Source: Acidimicrobiia bacterium (GTDB lineage Bacteria; Actinomycetota; Acidimicrobiia; Acidimicrobiales; Poriferisodalaceae). From it: a stretch of DNA of 12,056 bases. Location of the stretch: NCBI GenBank assembly GCA_026983855.1, contig JALSTE010000388.1, positions 1-12,056 on the forward strand. Reading direction: 5' to 3'. Below are positions 1 through 3,824 of the stretch, piece by piece. Positions within the stretch are counted from its first letter, which is position 1. Each line of letters starts with the position of its first letter. Below the pieces are notes generated by a model, which was not told the DNA's origin, searched no databases, and was given only the letters and a program-made list of their open reading frames with translations. Made by a program: the position numbers and the translations under genes.

Positions 1-963
1 ATCGGCATGGTGGGCAACACCATCATCCGTTGGGGGACCGAGGAGCAGAAGAGGCACTTCCTGCCCCGCATCCTCTCCGGTGAGGATCGCTGGTGTCAGG
101 GGTACTCCGAGCCCAACGCCGGTTCGGATCTGGCCAACCTCGGATGCCGGGCCGAACTGGATGGGGACGAGTGGGTTCTCAACGGCCAGAAGATCTGGAC
201 TTCGGCCGGCCACCTGGCGAACTGGATATTCGTCCTGGGCCGCACCGATCCCGACGCCCCCAAGCACAAGGGAATCACCTTCTTCCTCGTTCCGATGGAG
301 CAGCCGGGGGTCGAGGTGAGGCCCATTCGGATGATCTCGGGTGAGTCGGAGTTCAACGAGGTGTTCTTCACCGATGCCCGCACCCCCCGGGAGAACGTGG
401 TGGGGGAGGTCAACGGTGGCTGGGCCGTGGCCATGACCCTCCTCGGGTTCGAGAGGGGCGAGGCGGCGGCGACCCTGTCGATCGCCTTCCGGGCCGAGCT
501 GGACCGTCTGGAGGCCCTGGCCCGTTCCAAGGGTCGGCTCTCCGACCCCCTGATCCGTCAGCGCCTGGCCTGGTGTCACAGCAAGGTCGAGATCATGAGG
601 TATCTGGGCATGAGGACCCTGACCCGGTTCCTGGCCGGGGAGCATCCCGGTCCCGACGCCGCCATCACCAAGCTCAACTGGTCGGAGTACCACCGCAAGG
701 TGACCGAACTGTCCCTGGACATCCTCGGCCCCGAGGCCATGGTGCCGGTCGGGTCGCCACCAGGATCGGCCTTCCAGACCGACGACGTGGGGGTGCCGGT
801 TGAGAACGTGAGGTCGTGGACCGACACCTTCCTCAACGCCCGGGCCGGAACCATCTACGCCGGCACCTCCCAGATCCAGAGGAACATCATCGGGGAGATG
901 GTCCTGGGGCTGCCCAAGGAACCGCGGTCCGACCGCGGGTCCTGGAAGGAGTCCCGAAGCTGA
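1..963 (+). CDS. acyl-CoA dehydrogenase (FadE-type), 5' end missing
   Basis: The 3' portion of an FAD-dependent acyl-CoA dehydrogenase, which introduces the alpha-beta double bond into acyl-CoA during fatty acid or related catabolism in the cytoplasm. The frame is open from base 1, so the true start lies outside the window; about 320 codons are visible. The family signature SEPNAGSDLAN (about 109-141) and the following NGQKIWTSAG belong to the FAD/substrate-binding middle domain. The C-terminal helical domain ends with GTSQIQRNIIGEMVLGLP, typical of actinobacterial FadE proteins. The residue before GTSQIQ is Ala (codon 859), where MCAD has its catalytic Glu376; a Glu in GFERG (codon 451) falls where isovaleryl-CoA dehydrogenase has its catalytic Glu254, so the base may sit there. 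Exact substrate cannot be told. It is separated by 144 bp from the next gene and has no evident link to the wall genes. Confidence 0.95.
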   Translation: MGMVGNTIIRWGTEEQKRHFLPRILSGEDRWCQGYSEPNAGSDLANLGCRAELDGDEWVLNGQKIWTSAGHLANWIFVLGRTDPDAPKHKGITFFLVPMEQPGVEVRPIRMISGESEFNEVFFTDARTPRENVVGEVNGGWAVAMTLLGFERGEAAATLSIAFRAELDRLEALARSKGRLSDPLIRQRLAWCHSKVEIMRYLGMRTLTRFLAGEHPGPDAAITKLNWSEYHRKVTELSLDILGPEAMVPVGSPPGSAFQTDDVGVPVENVRSWTDTFLNARAGTIYAGTSQIQRNIIGEMVLGLPKEPRSDRGSWKESRS

Positions 964-1045
964 TCGTCCGTCGTCGGGTCGAGGGGTCCCCTCCGGGTAT
1001 CGGGCCCCAGGTCGGGGAGGTTCCCGCCGGGCTCTCCGGCGCGAT

Positions 1046-1064
1046 CCCGGGCGGACGGCCCGGG
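1046..1064 (+). terminator. GC-rich hairpin after acyl-CoA dehydrogenase gene
   Basis: A perfect 7-bp inverted repeat, CCCGGGC - GGACG - GCCCGGG, lies 83 bp after the dehydrogenase stop codon. No U-rich tract follows. High-GC actinobacteria often terminate at such U-less hairpins, so it is a plausible but unproven terminator. The rest of 964-1107 holds nothing else I can name. Confidence 0.35.
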
Positions 1065-1107
1065 TTGGCCCGAAGAGCCCTATGGGTGGGATCGAACGGA
1101 CCGGTCG

Positions 1108-1383
1108 GTGAGTGAGACCCGGTACCTGGTGCGGGTGCTGGCGGCGGTCATCGTCCGCCCGCGACTGTGGCCCACCGCCCTTCGGCAGCTCCGGCTCCTG
1201 GCCCCTCACCGCTGGTGGGCCCGGACTCCCCACCTGCCCCTACCCGACCCCGACTACCTCCACTTCCGCTTGAGGTCGATGTACGGCGACGTTCCCGGGG
1301 GCACCGACCCCTCGGCCCTGCCCCGGGACATGGTCGCCTATCTCTCGTGGTGTCGGGCGTGGCGGTCGTCCCGGGGGGTGTGA
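1108..1383 (+). CDS. small conserved-looking protein of unknown function
   Basis: A 91-aa basic protein with no domain I can name. It opens with a short hydrophobic run (LVRVLAAVIV), then an Arg/Trp/Leu-rich segment (RPRLWPTALRQLRLLAP, RWWARTP), a PLPDPDYLHFRLRSMYG block, and a Trp/Cys-containing tail (DMVAYLSWCRAWR). The dense aromatic and proline motifs look like a real, constrained protein rather than chance open frame, and I recall similar short actinobacterial proteins, but no function is known to me. GTG 1108 is the first canonical start after the previous stop in this frame; GTG 1129 and 1135 are alternatives that would begin directly at VRVLAAV. No strong ribosome binding site is visible. 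The HNH gene follows 57 bp downstream. Confidence 0.6.
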   Translation: MSETRYLVRVLAAVIVRPRLWPTALRQLRLLAPHRWWARTPHLPLPDPDYLHFRLRSMYGDVPGGTDPSALPRDMVAYLSWCRAWRSSRGV

Positions 1384-1404
1384 GGTTGGGGGAGGGCAAT
1401 GCCG

Positions 1405-1441
1405 TGTCCGGTGCGGTGCCCGCGGGCTAGCCTGCCAGCCA
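1405..1441 (+). promoter_or_regulatory. candidate leaderless promoter for the HNH gene
   Basis: TAGCCT (1428-1433) matches the actinobacterial -10 pattern TAnnnT and lies exactly 7 nt before ATG 1441, the spacing seen when transcription starts on the start codon itself. No convincing -35 element is visible at the usual distance (TGTCCG at 1405-1410 is weak). The lack of a Shine-Dalgarno sequence before ATG 1441 fits leaderless translation. This signal is my reason for choosing 1441 over the upstream in-frame ATG 1399. Confidence 0.5.
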
Positions 1442-2007
1442 TGCCCGGCCACGGTGTCGCATCGCAGAGGGGCTCCGCCGACGGCGGAACGGTGTGGTCG
1501 GGTCGCGCCCTGGTGCTGAACGTCACCTATGAGCCGATATCGGTGGTGGGGAGGCGGCGGGCCCTGGTACTCGTTCTGGCCGGGAAGGCCGATTCCCTCC
1601 ACGACTCCGACCGAACGGCCCGTTCGGCCCGCCTGGGGGTACCGATACCCTCGGTCGTCAGATTGCGGTACCGGGTTTCGGTTCCCTTCCGACGCCGGGC
1701 CCCGTTGCACCGTCGCTCGTTGTTCGCCCGCGATGGTGGTGTCTGTCAGTACTGCGGGCGACCCGCCGAGTGCATCGACCACATTCACCCCCGCAGCAAG
1801 GGTGGGGCCCACGAGTGGGAGAACGTCGTGGCCTGCTGTCGTTCCTGCAACCTGCGCAAGGCCGACCGTCTGCTGTCGGAGACCGGATTCGAACTCAGGA
1901 CCCGGCCCGGCGCCCCCTCGGCCTTCTCCTGGGTGACCATGTCGGTGGGGCGGGTCCCCGAGGAGTGGAGGCAGTACCTACCGGTCGACCTGGCCCTCAG
2001 TGCCTGA
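1441..2007 (+). CDS. HNH endonuclease family protein
   Basis: A 188-aa protein of the small actinobacterial HNH nuclease family. Residues ~24-50 (ALVLNVTYEPISVV, RRALVLVLAGKA) form the typical N-terminal fold of this subfamily. The zinc-bound HNH core follows: CQYC (Cys102, Cys105), IDHIHPRSKGG (Asp113, His114), ENVV (Asn128), and CRSCNLRKADR (Cys133, Cys136, Asn137). All nuclease residues are present, so it is probably catalytically competent. The physiological substrate of these solitary, chromosomal HNH proteins is not established. It ends at a TGA lying inside the first copy of a 36-bp duplication and slightly upstream of a ligase-like gene. ATG 1399 is an alternative start with a G-rich tract close upstream, but the leaderless promoter pattern favours 1441. 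No intron, phage gene or partner methylase is nearby. Confidence 0.92.
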   Translation: MPGHGVASQRGSADGGTVWSGRALVLNVTYEPISVVGRRRALVLVLAGKADSLHDSDRTARSARLGVPIPSVVRLRYRVSVPFRRRAPLHRRSLFARDGGVCQYCGRPAECIDHIHPRSKGGAHEWENVVACCRSCNLRKADRLLSETGFELRTRPGAPSAFSWVTMSVGRVPEEWRQYLPVDLALSA

Positions 2008-2075
2008 TTCTGGGTTGGCGAGCGGGATGGCTCCGGTGGCTGATTCTGGGTTGGCGAGCGGGATGGCTCCGGTGC
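2004..2075 (+). repeat. 36-bp tandem duplication (two copies)
   Basis: Copy one is 2004-2039 and copy two 2040-2075; 35 of 36 positions are identical, the last base differing (G versus C). The first copy contains the TGA stop of the HNH gene. The unit is a multiple of three, so the ligase frame stays open across both copies and would read a repeated 12-residue peptide (core DSGLASGMAPV) if translation began at GTG 2000. Each copy carries an ATG (2027, 2063) and a GTG (2036, 2072) in that frame. Near-identity suggests recent duplication. Confidence 0.97.
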
Positions 2076-2749
2076 CCGGAGCCGGTGGTGAGTGGATGGT
2101 GGAGCGATTGAGGGGATCGGCCGGTGAGCTTCACTCCCGTCCCCTGGAGGTCGGCTCACGCCCCCTCTGGTCCTGGCTCGAGGTGACCGGTCCGGCGGTG
2201 GTCCTGGGTGGTGGACAGGACGGTGACGTCATCGAACGGGAGCGGGCGGAACGGGCCGGGGTGGAGATCTGCCGCCGACGCGGCGGGGGAACCCTGGTGT
2301 GGCTGGACCGGGACTCGATCTGGTTCGACGTGTCCATATCCTCCTCGGACCCCCGGTGGGAGACCGACGTCGGTCGGGCCTTCCTCTGGCTGGGTGAGTT
2401 CCTGGCCGGGGCCATGGGTTCACTGGGGGTGTCCGCCGACGTTCGGACCGGCGGGTTGCGATCGGGTCCCTGGTCGGATCTGCTGTGTTTCGGTGGTCTC
2501 GGGCCCGGTGAGCTCACCGTGGGGGGGCGCAAGTTGGTCGGGCTGTCCCAGCGCCGGACCCGGGCCGGGGCCCGATTCCAGGGTGTCGTCTACCCCCGTT
2601 GGCGGCCCGACGCCCTCAGGGGGCTGGTCGATCCCCGGTCCTGGGGCGGGCGGGGGATCCGGGCCGCGGACCTCGCCCTCGGCCTGGAGGACCTGGGCCT
2701 CACCGCCGACGACTTCCGACGGGCCGTCGACGACCGGCTCGGTTCCTGA
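2063..2749 (+). CDS. lipoate/biotin protein ligase family protein (LplA/LipB fold)
   Basis: A 228-aa protein of the lipoate-protein ligase A/B superfamily, which attaches lipoyl or octanoyl groups to the lysine of carrier domains of 2-oxoacid dehydrogenases or glycine cleavage protein H. Visible marks are VVLGGGQ, the substrate-loop RRRGGGT (Gly74-76), a conserved EVGRAFLWLG-like helix (here DVGRAFLWLG), and GGRKLVGLSQRRTRAG with the family's conserved lysine at residue 157. The Ser usual before the GGG triplet is Arg here (Arg73). The protein lacks the C-terminal accessory domain of E. coli LplA, so it could be a transferase or a divergent ligase; substrate is unproven. The conserved core starts near Trp at 2093, so ATG 2063 is my choice; GTG 2000, ATG 2027, GTG 2072 and ATG 2096 are alternatives produced partly by the duplication. 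No lipoylated enzyme is encoded nearby. Confidence 0.85.
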   Translation: MAPVPGAGGEWMVERLRGSAGELHSRPLEVGSRPLWSWLEVTGPAVVLGGGQDGDVIERERAERAGVEICRRRGGGTLVWLDRDSIWFDVSISSSDPRWETDVGRAFLWLGEFLAGAMGSLGVSADVRTGGLRSGPWSDLLCFGGLGPGELTVGGRKLVGLSQRRTRAGARFQGVVYPRWRPDALRGLVDPRSWGGRGIRAADLALGLEDLGLTADDFRRAVDDRLGS

Positions 2750-2780
2750 GCTTCCCCCACCTCGGTTGACACCCGAACCT

Positions 2781-2803
2781 CACCCCGGTCAGCGCCGGGG
2801 GTG
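2781..2803 (+). terminator. strong hairpin after ligase gene
   Basis: CACCCCGG (2781-2788), loop TCAGCG, then CCGGGGGTG (2795-2803) can pair along 8 bp with one bulged G. It begins 31 bp after the ligase stop codon and separates that gene from the dcw operon. There is no U-tract. It is a plausible U-less terminator. Confidence 0.45.
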
Positions 2804-2920
2804 GCACGGTCGGGGGCGGTGGCCTCGTCGTCGTGACCCGTGCCGGGGGTGGCATGGTCGGGAGCGGTGTCGGTGTCGTCGTGACCCGTGCCGGGGTGGG
2901 TGCCGGGGGTGGCAGGTCGG
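2794..2920 (+). repeat. 48-bp imperfect tandem repeat, two full copies plus partial
   Basis: Copies 2794-2841 and 2842-2889 align without gaps at 42 of 48 positions and both end in TGACCCGT. A degraded third part follows from 2890, with the repeat head GCCGGGGGTGGCA recurring at 2902. It is G-rich on the + strand and non-coding as far as I can judge. Function is unknown. Confidence 0.85.
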
Positions 2921-3031
2921 CTGAACCGGGTGGTGGGGACCCGGGGTCGGGGGCAGCATCGTCGGGGACAGCATGGTCGGGGAGGCGGGTGGGGGAAACT
3001 TTTTTCGGTGGCGGTCGCCCTCGTCCGCTCA

Positions 3032-3047
3032 CCGAACGTCCGTTCGG
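3032..3047 (+). promoter_or_regulatory. candidate LexA (SOS) box upstream of the dcw operon
   Basis: CCGAACGTCCGTTCGG has perfect 7-bp arms around a TC centre and contains GAAC-N4-GTTC, the core of the Gram-positive/actinobacterial LexA operator. It matches the consensus CGAACRNRYGTTYG at all but one central position. It lies 2 bp upstream of a possible -35 (TTGAGG 3050-3055) and about 120 bp upstream of the better mraZ promoter candidate. LexA binding is inferred from sequence only. Confidence 0.5.
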
Positions 3048-3049
3048 AG

Positions 3050-3077
3050 TTGAGGGGCGGCCTCGTTGGGGTATGGG
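3050..3077 (+). promoter_or_regulatory. weak alternative promoter next to the LexA-like box
   Basis: TTGAGG (3050-3055), a 16-bp spacer and TATGGG (3072-3077) form a weak sigma-70-type promoter. It is listed because the palindrome at 3032-3047 would sit against its -35. The -10 lacks the final T, so confidence is low. Confidence 0.22.
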
Positions 3078-3152
3078 CCTCCGAACCCCGAATGACACGT
3101 CTGTAGTTTTTTCCGAACGCTCAGCGTAGGAACCCGAACACACTTCGTGGGA

Positions 3153-3171
3153 GGGGGAGGTGATTGAAATG
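3153..3171 (+). promoter_or_regulatory. near-perfect Shine-Dalgarno sequence before ATG 3169
   Basis: GGAGGTGAT (3156-3164) is complementary to the 3' end of 16S rRNA over nine bases, and ATG 3169 follows with 8 nt after GGAGG. That ATG opens frame 1, which stays open to a TGA at 3493-3495, but mraZ is in frame 3. The product (109 aa, hydrophilic) resembles nothing I know. It may be a leader peptide, the start of a frameshifted mraZ, or chance, since TTGAAA inside it also serves as a candidate -35. Confidence 0.35.
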
Positions 3172-3192
3172 GACCCGATCGGGTCATACCGT
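3164..3192 (+). promoter_or_regulatory. candidate main mraZ/dcw promoter
   Basis: TTGAAA (3164-3169), a 17-bp spacer, and TACCGT (3187-3192, fitting TAnnnT) make a standard-spaced sigma-70-type promoter. Transcription would begin near 3198-3200, leaving about 60 nt before GTG 3261. The 10-bp-phased repeats begin at the -10 element and run downstream, the arrangement known for MraZ autoregulation. The -35 matches five of six consensus bases; the -10 is only moderate. Confidence 0.42.
3172..3185 (+). promoter_or_regulatory. perfect 14-bp palindrome in the promoter spacer
   Basis: GACCCGATCGGGTC is its own reverse complement over all 14 bases and lies between the candidate -35 and -10 elements. 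A dimeric repressor or an activator that distorts the spacer could bind there. In RNA it would form only a 5-bp stem with a GAUC loop. No regulator can be named. Confidence 0.5.
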
Positions 3193-3214
3193 GGCACGAA
3201 GTGGAACGAAGGGG
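3191..3214 (+). promoter_or_regulatory. candidate MraZ boxes (three 10-bp-phased repeats)
   Basis: GTGGCACGAA (3191), GTGGAACGAA (3201) and GGGGAGCACA (3211) follow each other with exactly 10-bp period, the first two differing at one base. E. coli MraZ binds three TGGGN repeats with the same 10-bp period upstream of its own gene. These motifs are GTGG/GGGG variants of that pattern, directly before mraZ, so autoregulation by MraZ is likely though not shown. Confidence 0.6.
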
Positions 3215-3260
3215 AGCACAATGGCACTCCTGAGAGCCACCAGGGCACAGAGGGCCACGA

Positions 3261-3824
3261 GTGCCGCCGAGAGGCGCTCGGGTCCGGTCGAGCGAGGAAA
3301 CGGATCGAACCCCAGTGGACGGAGCCAGCCCCCAGAGCAGCGGAGACGACTTCCGCGGCCGGCCCCTCGACTTCGTCGGCTCCTACGAACACTCCCTCGA
3401 CGACAAGGGGAGAATGGTCCTGCCCACGGCCTTCCGATCCCACTTCTCCGAGGGTGCGTACCTGGCCAAGTGGCAGGACGGCTGCCTGGCCCTGATGACC
3501 GAAGAGACCTTTCGCCGGGTCGCCGAGGAGAAGATGGCCCTGGCCCGGGCCGGGCGGGAGATCCGCAACATCGCCCGGGCCTTCGGCGCCGGCACGGCGG
3601 TGGTGACCCCCTCCAAGCAGGGACGCATAGCCATCCCCGTGAATCTGCGCCGCTACGCCGGTCTGACCCGCGAGATCGTGATCGTCGGTGCCCTCTCGGT
3701 GGTCGAGATCTGGGACTCCCGGAGGTGGGCCGAGATCGACCAGGCCGGGGACGAGGGCCTGGCGGCGGGAACCGACCTCGACCTCTCGGCGTCCCTGTGG
3801 CCCCTGGGGGAGGCCGAGCAGTGA
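3261..3824 (+). CDS. mraZ: transcriptional regulator MraZ
   Basis: MraZ is the first dcw gene, a ring-forming DNA-binding protein of the SpoVT/AbrB double-barrel type that controls its own operon. Two such repeats are visible: residues ~38-60 (FVGSYEHSLDDKGRMVLP, with Asp48-Lys49-Gly50-Arg51) and ~115-135 (TPSKQGRIAIPVNLRRYAGL, with Gln120-Gly121-Arg122). At 187 aa it is longer than the usual ~145-150 aa because of about 37 extra hydrophilic N-terminal residues and an acidic C-terminal tail. In this frame a TGA at 3231 precedes the gene, so only GTG 3261 (with AGAGGG about 6 nt upstream) or GTG 3315 can start it; 3315 would leave just ~19 extra residues. Stronger start signals exist nearby in other frames, which makes this start uncertain. 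The stop overlaps the presumed rsmH start as GTGA. Confidence 0.93.
   Translation: MPPRGARVRSSEETDRTPVDGASPQSSGDDFRGRPLDFVGSYEHSLDDKGRMVLPTAFRSHFSEGAYLAKWQDGCLALMTEETFRRVAEEKMALARAGREIRNIARAFGAGTAVVTPSKQGRIAIPVNLRRYAGLTREIVIVGALSVVEIWDSRRWAEIDQAGDEGLAAGTDLDLSASLWPLGEAEQ
3806..3823 (+). promoter_or_regulatory. Shine-Dalgarno sequence and coupled start of rsmH
   Basis: GGGGGAGG (3806-3813) lies inside the end of mraZ, 7 nt before GTG 3821, which overlaps the mraZ TGA in the same GTGA arrangement used at other junctions of this operon. This is the best start signal for the rsmH frame and is why I place its start here. Confidence 0.6.

Larger units (their letters stand above)
2750..3260 (+). other. 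control region between the ligase gene and mraZ
   Basis: About 510 bp without a convincing gene. From left to right it holds a terminator-like hairpin, a 48-bp imperfect tandem repeat, a G-rich stretch ending in a T-tract (3000-3005), a LexA-box-like palindrome, possible promoters, a strong Shine-Dalgarno sequence, a perfect 14-bp palindrome and three 10-bp-phased repeats. Open frames across it on both strands have repetitive, low-complexity translations that follow the DNA repeats and are not credible proteins. Confidence 0.8.

Noticed and set aside
1399..1440. ATG 1399 as the HNH gene start
   Set aside because: The G-rich tract ends only 2 nt before it, the added 14 residues match nothing in the family, and the leaderless promoter pattern points to 1441.
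1441..2007. HNH gene as part of a mobile intron, phage or restriction system
   Set aside because: No methylase, intron structure, integrase, attachment site or phage gene is nearby, and the subfamily is typically a stand-alone chromosomal protein.
2766..2771. Perfect TTGACA -35 hexamer
   Set aside because: No TAnnnT -10 occurs 16-19 bp downstream; the place is taken by the hairpin loop at 2789-2794.
3000..3005. T-tract that could end an intrinsic terminator
   Set aside because: The sequence before it is G-rich without a matching C-rich arm, so no stable hairpin precedes it.
3104..3109. TAGTTT as a -10 element for mraZ
   Set aside because: It fits TAnnnT, but nothing like a -35 lies 16-18 bp upstream, and the downstream candidate at 3164-3192 is better placed relative to the phased repeats.
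3032..3139. Recurrent CCGAAC half-sites (3032, 3081, 3113, 3134) as a regulator array
   Set aside because: Spacing is irregular (49, 32, 21 bp) and only the first has its inverted partner; CGAAC is common throughout this high-GC window.
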